The notes beneath the pieces are model-generated. The model did not search any database, had not been told where the DNA came from, and saw nothing but the letters and a program-made list of their open reading frames with translations. Shown here piece by piece: positions 23,101 through 32,118 of a stretch of 64,000 nucleotides of DNA (positions are counted from its first letter, which is position 1; every line of letters begins with the position of its first letter). Origin of the DNA: Mastigamoeba balamuthi (taxonomy: Eukaryota; Evosea; Mastigamoebida; Mastigamoebidae); NCBI GenBank assembly GCA_902651635.1, contig CACRSC010000134.1, positions 365,988-429,987 on the forward strand, written 5' to 3'. Made by a program: the position numbers and the translations under genes.

Positions 23101-23863
23101 GTTGATCCATGGACTGTGTGATCTCGTGTGGAGAGATTTTTACTCGTCAGTCAAGTGTGTCACCTGTTTTGCGAAACGAGCCGCGATGTTCCCACGGGAG
23201 ACCGCAAGACTCCGGTTTGCTCTCTGGACCGAGGGTGATCTCGGGCTGGCAGAGCAGCTGTGGGGCGACCCCCGCGTGACCGCCCTCATCGACCGCCGGC
23301 CAAAACTCGACACCAGCGCCATCCGCGAGCGTCTCGACCGCGAGCTCAGCAATCTCTCGCAGCACTCCATCTGCTACTACCAGGCGAGCCTCCCCTCCTT
23401 GTGCCTCGCCCCATGCACACCCGCTGACCATGGGCCGCCAGGTCTGGCTGAAGGAGAACGAGTTTGTGGGGGTTGCGGGGCTGAAGCCCTGCGCCGAGAA
23501 GGACGACGCGGGGACGGTGCTGGAGATGGGCGTCCACCTGCGGCCCCAGTTCTGGGGGATGGGCATTGCGCGCGAGGCTCTCGAGGCCGTCGTGCGGTTC
23601 GCGTTTGAGGAGCGCGGGGCTGCAGCCGTGTACGCCGGGCACCACCCGGACAACGCGAGGTCCAGGAAGGTGCTCCTCTCGCTGGGCATGCAGTGCATGG
23701 GCGCGCAGCTCTACCCGCCGACGGGGCTCATGCACCCGTGGTACAAGCTGGCGAGGGCTCAGTGGAAGCAGACACATTGAGAGAGCGTACCGAATCAAGA
23801 CGTCTCTGGTGCCATCAGAGTCCCCACCTTTCATTTGATTACAACAGCTCGCGGGGGTCATTC
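23101..23863 (+). repeat. Duplicated segment, copy A (contains GNAT gene 1)
   Basis: From GTTGATCCATGGACTGTG to just past the 3' flank (CCATCAGAGTCCCC...CATTTGATT), this segment is closely matched by 31225-32008 in the same orientation. It covers the promoter-proximal region, both exons, the intron and the 3' end of the GNAT gene. Small indels and substitutions separate the copies, so the duplication is not recent enough to be identical. Confidence 0.85.
23186..23780 (+). CDS. GNAT acetyltransferase, copy 1 (RimJ/RimL-like)
   Basis: Exons 23186-23383 and 23442-23780 give 178 residues. The fold follows RimJ/L-type GNATs: RETARLRFALWTEGD at strand 1, AGLKPC, and motif A as RPQFWGMGIAREALEAVVRF, the acetyl-CoA pyrophosphate loop in its Q/R-x-x-G-x-G form. 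The B region HHPDNARSRKVLLSLGMQ is typical of N-terminal or small-molecule acetylases. The acceptor is unknown. The intron is GC-AG (GCGAGC). The paralogue at 31322 has GTGAGC at the identical position, so here the donor has changed from T to C. If that intron is no longer removed, the protein would be altered after residue 66, so this copy may be impaired; the exons themselves are intact. Confidence 0.85.
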
Positions 23864-25190
23864 TGTCGCAGACGGTCTTCTGCCCAAGTGTATCTTTTGT
23901 TGTTCTTTTCCGGCTCGCTGGCAAATCCGTCCAAATCCCCATACAACAATGCTGAGAACCCGGAGATTTTGAGGAGACGCGGTGTGGGGACAGAGGCGGC
24001 CCGGTGCCAAGGACAACCTGGACTGGGCCTGGGGGTCACGCACCCACCAATATTATTGAGCCACGACCAGTGCGTTCGCCACTGTCGTGCGCGAAGCCTC
24101 CTAGCCACACTCACGAACGCCACCCCCCGTGCACGGCCACCAGGGCCACATGCAGAGCTGCCGTTCTGCCTCGTGCACAGCACGCTGCAGCCGGCGCTTC
24201 GGCCTCCTCGTCGTGCGCGCGCTCGCGGTGCACAGGCGCGCATCGGCGCCGCTGCGCCCTCTCGATCGCGGGGCGTCGAGAGCAGCGTAGACACACGATG
24301 CGGCGGCCGCCGTGGGCTGCGACTTGCTGCACGTGCACCTGACCGCGCTGCTGCCAGAGCTCCCGAGTGCACGGGCAACGCCGACGTGCCGCACATGTGA
24401 AGACGACGTGTGGCCTGCCGGAGTACGACGAATTGTGACGTACGAGTAGCCAGTCGATGAGCGAGTTCACAGGATTGCGGCGGGCCAGATGGCTGTGCCA
24501 CCAGTGCCTCCATGTGACCGAAGACCTTTGCGAGGACTGTACTGCTCAGCATCACCTCGAGCTTGAGCTCTGCCAGGTTGCATACGTGGCCGGCACGATA
24601 CTGGACAGGTGAGGTGCGACGTGCGGGTGCAGGAGGTCGATGTCGTAGACCTGCACACAATCACGTCCCATGGCGATGTATTCGAGCATGTCCCACTCCC
24701 ACCACAGCATGCCCATTCGTATTGCCTTGATCAGCAGGTCCTTCTTTGTGGTCTTGGGACGACGATCCAGGATGCTGCCCACAGCTCTTCACTGCTGAAA
24801 GCCTGAAACACAGGGCATCCTGTTAGCCCTGCACAGAGCAAAAACGAAGCAGCAGGGCACGCACCTTCTGTACACGGGGATGATCCCAGCCATGCTTGAG
24901 AGCTGCACTCTTGGGCACAGAGTCATTCAGAGGAATGAAGCCATGGCTGTACAGTGGTGGAACCCTGCATGGTATCATGCACCCAGCATACTCTTGAAGT
25001 CCGGTAACACCTTGATTGTGACGCTTCCTCCAAGACTCTTTGCTTCTTTAAGATGGTTGAGCATGTTGTGAACTGTTATATACCTCAGCAATGGCAATAC
25101 CTGTGGGTGTACCACAATGAAGGCAAGCTGCCTTGCCAACTCTGGTGTGTGATAAGCATGAAGTGAGATGGTTATGCATATTGTCTGCAT
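23839..25190 (-). CDS. Possible spliced gene, unrecognised
   Basis: On the minus strand several short coding-like pieces line up. One lies around 25190-24975 (HTPELARQLAFIVVHPQ, NHLKEAKSLGGS). One lies near 24955-24885 (SHGFIPLNDSVPKSAALKHG). One, at about 24782-24600, is a convincing block (TTKKDLLIKAIRMGMLWWEW, LHPHVAPHLS). A long GC-rich frame then runs down to a stop at 23839 (HMEALVAQPSGPP ... RYTWAEDRLRQNDPRELL). The helical, repeat-like feel is reminiscent of ankyrin-type repeats, but I cannot confirm that. Splice joins are uncertain, the 3' end overlaps the duplicated GNAT flank, and composition shifts from GC-rich to AT-rich along its length. It could be a real gene cut by the island's boundary, or a decayed one. 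Confidence 0.28.
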
Positions 25191-25752
25191 TCTCCAGATG
25201 AAGAGAAGTGAGCATCAGGTCGTTTGAGTAATGCATACAGCACACCTTCTTGTTGTCCTTCCTCTGCTGATTCTGTATGTTCAAGACCACACTGCTACCT
25301 GCCTTGTTCTTGGTCTTATGGTACTTTCATAATGAAACTAAGAAATTTCGTTTATCCCTTTGGCTCTCTGCATACAGTCAATGACAATTGTCCATTAATC
25401 AGGTTTAATATTTTATTACCATCGCAGAAGCAGGTTGGTCCTGGGCAGTTGGCTGACTTATATCATCTGCTGAGAAAACACTGCCCTCTTTCACTGTGAC
25501 TTGTTAAGCAGGATACAAAATGACAATTGTACCTTCTGTACCATTCATCTTAGTGAGATAGTAAGAATGACCCTAAGAAAGGGTCCCAGCTGAATGAGTA
25601 CTTTGAAATTTATTTGCAAAACTAGCTGTTCTGCTGCAATGTACTCTTCTGTGAGATTTAGTGATATGTTCTGAATAAATTAATAGGCCTATCATGGTCA
25701 GTTATTCCAGGTGAAGTCAGTAACTGCTGACTAATAAGCACTGTAAAGATCA

Positions 25753-26300
25753 TCAGTAAGAGCCTGATCTGCAACTGCTCTGTAGCAGGTACTCTTTACA
25801 TTGATTAAATTCAAAGCCATTGCAGACAGTTGCTATTGAATCTGAAATGAGGTGAGATAACTGTGGATCTGAGTCTGCAAGAGATTCAATTTCTTCAGTA
25901 ATGGAAGATGTGAGCCAGTGCCTGGTATGAGAAGCTGATCTGCCAGAATGCATATGTTCTAAGAAGAAGCTGATGGGTTGGTGATCAGAAGCCCCTCTGG
26001 AGTTGTTTATGAGATGCTCTGGGGGTCCTGCCATTTTCCAGTAATGCTTAGTTTGTGCTCCTTCTGGTCATTGTCATTGTTCCTGTTGCACTTCTTCACC
26101 TTCTTGCCCAGCAGTTTGTCAATGGACTCAGAGCTGGAGCTGAAGCTCTCAGTCTCATCTTCAGATACAGAAGACATTTTCTTGCTGACCTGCTTACTCT
26201 CTTGATCTTGTCCTTGATGCTCCTCACAGCATTCAGCATGGCTTTAGGGCCATTCATGGCACGCCCCTTATGGGTTGGAATTTCCATCAAAAGGGTTAAA
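25753..26300 (-). pseudogene. Decayed unrecognised coding pieces
   Basis: Two adjoining minus-strand frames look coding by composition: one with GPKAMLNAVRSIKDKIK and an acidic-serine run (SEDETESFSSSSES) followed by a lysine cluster, and one with WLTSSITEEIESLADSDPQL. They lie in different frames, with no obvious intron between. Nothing identifies a family. Being inside the AT-rich island, they are most likely remnants of a mobile element's accessory protein. Confidence 0.3.
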
Positions 26301-26989
26301 ATGGTTACAAATGATCAATAGCACATGCTCTTAATACCGGAAGCTCTTGGATACATTTTAGCACGGTTTCACAGAAATTGATCAAATTAAGTGATTTGTG
26401 ACAAAGGTGATATGTACCAGCATATGTGCCAGACTATGTGCCAGCAGCACAGCTCAGCCATTGGCTATGCCGGTGGCATAGTGTATGTGCCAGCATATAT
26501 GCCATCACATGAGTTAGCATGGAAAGTGTCAGTAGTTTTGTGGTCAATGGTAATCAATAAGACATTCAAAGCAGACATAGTGACTTTTTAACTGTAATGA
26601 CCAACTGATTTCATTGCTTTAGTCACAGTCAGTGTCAGATTCATCAGAGAAGAGGGCATCATCATCATCACTGCACTCAGCACAATGGCCAAGCCTGCTT
26701 TTTTGGCTGTTGGAAATGTATAGTGGGGTGGCCATTTAATGGGGTTGCAGGGGCAGAAGATGAGGAAATGAAGGGAGAAAGAGGAAAAGGACACAGCACT
26801 GTGATGGGCGTAACCGCACACTAATGACATCATTATGAACGTCCTGCCGCAAAATTTTGTGTCACCAATCAATCTTGGCAAGATTGTGTAAGAGAACAAA
26901 TAAAAACCTCAGCATTTAGGAGCCCAAAACCTCTGGCCTCCACCACACCTTTCTCACCAACAAAACCAGCCCCAAACCTGCAAACCAAG

Positions 26990-28937
26990 ATGTGGCGACT
27001 CCTCACCATTCTCCTTCATCATGGGGCACCCCTGGGGTGCGCAAGGGGCACAGAGAGGAGAAAAATTGTGGGTGAAGGGAGTTTCAAAAATAGATCTCAT
27101 CTTCACCCTTGGGTGCAAAGTGCTCGGAAAAATGATGAAAAGATCGTGTCTATCAATATCTTTGATTTGATCATTTTCCCTTTGGAATTGGCAGACTTGG
27201 AACTGACGAGTTCCGAAATTAAGATGCCACCCAGGAAAAAGAGCCACCAGAGGTGTGCAGCTATCTGCCAGGCCATGACAAAGAGCAAAGTGAGCTCTGG
27301 GAGGCCCCTGAAGGGGAAAGGTCAAAAGACAAAGAAAGGAGCACCCCAGCCCCGTGATCCTTGTCCTGTCGATCCTCCCAGGCTGCAGGAAACCAAGTGC
27401 AAAAAGAAAGGTTGTGGTTAACCACCTTCTACATGCTCTTGTTCTCCCAAGGTGCCACTCAATTCCTTGCTTGTGCAACTCTGAACTGACCAACTCTCGT
27501 TTAGAAAGGAGCCCCCCTGAAGGACCTCTCAGAGTTTAAAAAGTCAGCTCTCAACACAGTGATTCAGCATCTCTGGCTCTCTTTCCAGACATGACTCTGG
27601 CAGAGATTGCCCACAGAACAGGCCTCAGCCCAATCACTCTTAGTCGGGCCCACCTTCAACAGGTATAAGCCAATGAGTTCCTTGTGTCTAACCTATAATA
27701 GGTGGCTTTAGAGCAACAAGAGGAGGAGATTGAAGAGAGAGAAGAGGCAGAGGAAGACCAGGAGGGTGGAGAAGGATACCTTGATTCTCATTTCGCCTCC
27801 TGGCCCAATTGTATAGCCCATTCCACGACAGCCTTACTCACATCTTACAGCTCTGAAGGCAAGAGAGTTGGAATCCTGGGTTTGAGAGAATGCAGAAGTG
27901 CAGTCTGGAATGACTCAGCGTTTCGTGGCTTGTGGGACCTATACTGAGGCGTTTCTCAACTACTGTGCAGATGTGGCCAACAGCTACTGCAAGTCAGAGT
28001 TCCTCAAGCTCATGCACAGTGGTCGAGTTCGTCTGACAGTGTTTGATTGATACAGCTGCCCCACGTGCTCTGCAATCAGGCTCAAGGAGAGAGGAAAGGA
28101 GAAGGTCCCAGAAGCAGAGAGATTGAAATTCGAGGAGCACCTGCATCTGGCCTAAGAGCAGAGGCAGGTGCAAAAGGACATCAAGGTAGCTCTGCAGCCA
28201 GGGAAGCTACTTGTCATCACGGATTACTCAACCTTTCACAAGGTCCCAGGGCTGAAGGGACTCCAGGACCTCAACTGCGCACTGGGGTCTGAAAGAGGGA
28301 TCATGGACCCACTTCGACCTCTGGGCACAGGCATCACATGATTGGAAGTTCACCAAGAAGGGGTTGGACACTCTGTGGAGCGAGATCAAGCTGGCAGCTC
28401 CCAGAATTCGACTCAAGACAGTGTACTTCTGGACTGATGGTGGATTCAAGGTCACAAACATCATTCACTCGCTTCTGAACCTCCAGATGAGTGCTGGGCT
28501 GGTTTCAAACCCACTTGTCCCACCAGACCAGGATTTCCTTGGACCAAGGAAGAACAGTTCGTGTCTTCTTTGACCTGTATGCTGCACATCACGGGCACTC
28601 TGTCTGTGATGGCCACTTTGGCACAGCAAAGCAGAGGCTGCACAGAATGAACATTGGAAGGGTGATTTCAACACCAGAACAGATCGTTGCTGCCCTGAAG
28701 AGGTGTGTGGCATTGTTTAACTTGTCTCACCGTGGATGTAGTGTGAAGAACACCAAGGTGATAGCTTTAGACCCCTGTGAAATCGAAAGAATACCCGACC
28801 AGACAGTCAAGGGCCTCAAAAGCCATGTCAAAGAGAACTATCACTTCGAGTTTTGGAGGAATCCCAGTGCAATTCTGTGCTCAGCCCAAACTCGGTCTGC
28901 TGAGATCACAGAGTACAATCTCACTGTTGTATCATAA
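26990..28937 (+). mobile_element. Decayed DDE-type transposase-like coding region
   Basis: A series of plus-strand pieces reads like one transposase. There is a basic N-terminal part (PPRKKSHQRCAAICQAMTKS), a helix-turn-helix (LAEIAHRTGLSPITLSRAHL near 27600), a CPTC zinc pair near 28060, then candidate acidic residues in VITDYSTFHK, YFWTDGGFKV and VCDGHFGTAKQRL, the last near 28610. The spacing and the GH-x-VCDGHFG phrase suggest a DDE/D nuclease fold. The frame is broken in several places, so it is not active. I cannot name the superfamily, see no terminal inverted repeats or target-site duplication, and see no capsid-type genes. An AATAAA occurs near 29034, after the last frame. Confidence 0.5.
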
Positions 28938-30112
28938 AACTCTGTTTCTTCCCCCCTCTGTAAAGATAATAGATGTCTATTTAAGAACCGTTACTTTCCC
29001 AGTTCATGGGTGAGTGCTTCAGGCTGCCTTGGGCAATAAACACTTGGTTTGACTTAAGATGCCCCAATTTTTGAATTTGGGAATCCAGATTTTGAAACGT
29101 AGACAATGGGAATTGCTACAACCCCTCTTGCTCAACTTCGTCCCAAAAGGGCATCCAAATCAATGAATGTGGTACAGAGGAAACCATTTATTGGTCGTTT
29201 TCAACAGCATAAAAAGCAGGCTTGGCCATCTGTTTGATGAATATCCACGGACCGAGGATGAAAGTCACTGAGGTGATGCGCTCATCCTCATCACGATTTT
29301 TGTTCTTATGAAGACCCCAAGACTTTCTGTAGAGGCTACGCCGATTCACAGACCAGCTGGCAGCAGCAGAGGCAGCAGCAGCTCCGTTCCTGCACTGTCA
29401 GAAGCACAGTGCACGTGAGCAAGGAGACACACACATCTAGAGCAGCTCGGCCAAAGGAGTTGCCATCGTTGTTGGGGCCCTAGCAGGCCGAGGTTTCAAT
29501 GTAATAAATTGCTAATGACGGGCATGCTTGATGTAATCAATCATATTGATGGCATTAACAGTCACTGTGTGATAGTTGGGCAGTATAACTTAAAGGACTT
29601 GATACTATTCAATTCCATTTCCCCTTTATCATGCCAAGTCCTTGCTGTTGCTCAGGGTTGACAAACTCTGAGATGTGCAAGTTAATCACTCACCTCTGAT
29701 AACAAGAGTTGTTAAGACAAAAAGGAATTTTGTATACCTCTAGAAACTGAACTGCACGGAATTTAGTGATATAGAATATCCTGGTAAGGCAATCCACATA
29801 TTGGCCAAAGTACTGCCACACAAAGCAAAATGCGAAGTCATTGACCACAAAAAACCTATACCCTGGACGAGAACACCTCCAGAAAATTCGACACAAAGTA
29901 ACTTGATAAGGCACAAACACATGAGGTAGCATGAAAAATGATTCAAATACGAATACAGAGAAGAGTAACCGAATTCAATGATAATGTAAAATAAAGGAAA
30001 TGATGAAATCAAATAAGTAATATATCAACCGATAGAAAAGTAAAATTATGAAGGATGACTGAAAGAAAGAACATTAATAATTTGCATAATGAAGAGAAAA
30101 GAAGAGAGAAAA

Positions 30113-30185
30113 ATGGAATGACCTTTCACAAAGTCGATAGAATTGGCCGAAGGCCAATTCAGACTTTAGTGAAAGGTCATTCCAT
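30113..30185. repeat. 73-base near-perfect nested palindrome
   Basis: The outer arms ATGGAATGACCTTTCAC and GTGAAAGGTCATTCCAT are perfect complements. Inside them AAGTC pairs with GACTT, apart from a base or so. The centre GAATTGGCC-GAA-GGCCAATTC is again a perfect hairpin. The whole would fold into one long stem with small bulges. It lies in the most AT-rich part of the island. Confidence 0.9.
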
Positions 30186-30334
30186 CAGATAGTACTTGAG
30201 GAGCTCTACACAGTGGTATGTGAAACATTGTGAGGAGGAGCAGTGGCTAAATAATGAGGTGGGAATGAGTGAAACTTTGGGTTGTTGGTGTACTGCCTTC
30301 TTAGCCAAGTCTTGTCCTGTGTTGCTGTTAGTGT

Positions 30335-30640
30335 TCATAACATGTGAGTATTGGTACTAACACAGTTCCCATTGGCCTTTATGTCATTTGTGACCTCCTT
30401 ATGTGTCACAATTGTCTGATGCAGCTTAACAATGATAGCCTCCTTGGTGTTGATGGCTGTGGCAGCCTGGTAGTAAACTATAGCCATCACAGCTGAGATT
30501 TTGTTAGTTTGGCACACAATTTCTCAGCCTTGGTCATCATTGCCTTGAGCTTAGCCTTGATGTCCTCCTTCTCTGCCTGTAGAGCACTGAGCTCCTTTTC
30601 CATGACTGTCTTGGTCCTCTGAATGGTCATTGGAGAGCAT
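30335..30640 (-). pseudogene. Remnant of a coiled-coil coding region
   Basis: The minus strand reads MEKELSALQAEKEDIKAKLK, a good heptad pattern, then continues in another frame with KEAIIVKLHQTIVTHKEV. Codon use matches the AT-richer island rather than the flanks. No family is recognisable and the frame is interrupted, so I treat it as a remnant. Confidence 0.3.
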
Positions 30641-30986
30641 CATCAAACCTTTATTACCTGTCACAGGCAGAGTCTTCTGCTCAAGAGTATTTTCTGTTTT
30701 CCTCTTGAACTGGTCACACTGGCAAATTGTCCCAAAAAAACTGATGAATAATGACAGACTTAACTAACGAGCTCTTGTTTCTCAGTATCATCATAAGATC
30801 AATTACAGTATGAAGGCAATTTTGATCCATACAATGATGCCCTTAGTTGTGATGATGATCATCTTCTTCCCGCAATGTCTGGCCCTTCATTTTTGTGCTG
30901 ATTTGGGTCATCTTTAAGGGAAAGATCCTCTCAGCTAGTCATTCTCACAATGGTAAAAGCAAACGGGTTTAGAGTGTTCAACATCT

Positions 30987-31070
30987 TCTGTGAACAGGCT
31001 CCTCCAACAGAGCTGTACTATTTCTTGTCTGGCTGGAGCAATACAGGCCAAGCAGGAGCCTGTTCACAGA
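30987..31070. repeat. Inverted repeat with 17-base perfect arms
   Basis: TCTGTGAACAGGCTCCT at 30987-31003 is the exact reverse complement of AGGAGCCTGTTCACAGA at 31054-31070, with a 50-base loop between. It lies about 155 bases before copy B of the GNAT duplication, near the right edge of the AT-rich island. Confidence 0.9.
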
Positions 31071-31321
31071 TTTCACAGAGAAATTGTTGGTTTTTAAAAG
31101 TGCTGGCCCCACTCTATCTGTCACGAGGCCATCGGGAAGGAGCATTGTGGTTCGTCGCTCATCTCAGCAATCCACAGGGGCCTGCCATGTGACAAGATAT
31201 CCGATAGACGTTTAATATCTTACAGTTGATCCATGGACTGTGCTATCTCGCGTAGAGTGTTATCTCGTCAGTCAAGTGTGTCATAATAATCATCAGTTTT
31301 TGGCGAAACGAGAGAGCCGCT

Positions 31322-31918
31322 ATGTTCCCACGGGAGACCGCAAGACTCCGGTTTGCTCTCTGGTCCGAGGGGGATTTCGGGCTGGCAGAGCAGCTGTGGG
31401 GCGACCCCCGCGTGACCGCCCTCATCGACCGACGGCCGAAACTCGACACCAGCGCCATCCGCGAGCGTTTCGACCGCGAGCTCGGCAATCTCTCGCAGCA
31501 CTCCATCTGCTACTACCAGGTGAGCCTCCCCTCCTTGCGCCTCGCCTCGTGCACACCCGCTGACCCCGGCCGCCAGGTATGGCTGAAGGAGACCAACGAG
31601 TTTGTGGGGGTTGCAGGGCTGAAGCCCTGCGACGAGAAGGACGACGCGGGGACGGTGCTGGAGATAGGCATGCAACTGCGGCCCCAGTTCTGGGGGATGG
31701 GCATTGCGCGCGAGGCTCTCGAATCCGTCGCGCGGCTCGCGTTTGAGGAACGCGACACTGCAGCCCTGTGCGCCAGGCACCACCCGGACAACGCGAGGTC
31801 CAAGAAGGTGCTCCTCTCGCTGGGCATGCAGCGCACGGGCGAGCAGCTCTACCCACCGACGGGGCTCATTCACCCGGTGTACAAGCTGGCGAGGTCTCAG
31901 TGGAAGCAGACGCACTGA
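31322..31918 (+). CDS. GNAT acetyltransferase, copy 2 (RimJ/RimL-like)
   Basis: Exons 31322-31519 and 31577-31918 give 179 residues. It is one residue longer than copy 1, with KETNEF in place of KENEF. Motif A is identical (RPQFWGMGIAREALES), as is NARSKKVLLSLGMQ apart from Arg/Lys. Most differences lie in the outer half (for example EERDTAALCARHHP against EERGAAAVYAGHHP). The intron is canonical, beginning GTGAGC. A clear AATAAA follows 21 bases after the stop, whereas copy 1 has AATCAA there. This copy therefore looks the better-preserved expression unit. Function as for copy 1: acetyl-CoA-dependent acetylation of an unknown acceptor. Confidence 0.88.
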   Translation: MFPRETARLRFALWSEGDFGLAEQLWGDPRVTALIDRRPKLDTSAIRERFDRELGNLSQHSICYYQVSLPSLRLASCTPADPGRQVWLKETNEFVGVAGLKPCDEKDDAGTVLEIGMQLRPQFWGMGIAREALESVARLAFEERDTAALCARHHPDNARSKKVLLSLGMQRTGEQLYPPTGLIHPVYKLARSQWKQTH

Positions 31919-31938
31919 GAGAGCGACCCACAGAGTGG

Positions 31939-31944
31939 AATAAA
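31939..31944 (+). terminator. Polyadenylation signal AATAAA of GNAT copy 2
   Basis: AATAAA directly follows the GNAT copy 2 stop. The matching spot in copy 1 reads AATCAA, so the canonical hexamer is present only here. Confidence 0.5.
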
Positions 31945-32118
31945 GACGTTTAGTGCCATCAGAGTCCCCGTCTTTCATTTGATTCCGACAGCGCGCGCGG
32001 GGTAATTCGGGAGAGATAGAGCGATCTCCACCGTCTGAATCTAAGTGAGATTTTCCCTCGCCGCTTTGACTTTTCTTTTGATTCGCGCGCTCCGCGTCTC
32101 ACACACCTCACGTGCGGC

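Larger units (their letters stand above)
24660..31200. other. AT-richer island with decayed mobile-element pieces
   Basis: Base composition and codon use drop sharply from the GC-rich background to roughly balanced, and to strongly AT-rich around 29.5-30.2 kb. No intact conserved gene is visible. Instead there are broken coding-like pieces on both strands, a transposase-like stretch, two strong inverted repeats and a run of ATGTGCCAGCA-like imperfect copies at 26410-26510. The island sits between the two GNAT copies. I could not find terminal repeats bounding the whole block. Confidence 0.7.
31225..32008 (+). repeat. Duplicated segment, copy B (contains GNAT gene 2)
   Basis: Direct-orientation paralogue of 23101-23863, starting at the same GTTGATCCATGGACTGTG and ending past the shared 3' flank. 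It has a small insertion upstream of the ATG (TCATAATAATCATCAGTTTT in place of a shorter spacer). The two copies flank the AT-rich island. Confidence 0.85.

Noticed and set aside
24660-31200. Integrated virus or capsid-bearing element
   Set aside because: No capsid, polymerase, protease or envelope-type sequence could be recognised. Only a transposase-like piece and unassigned fragments are visible.
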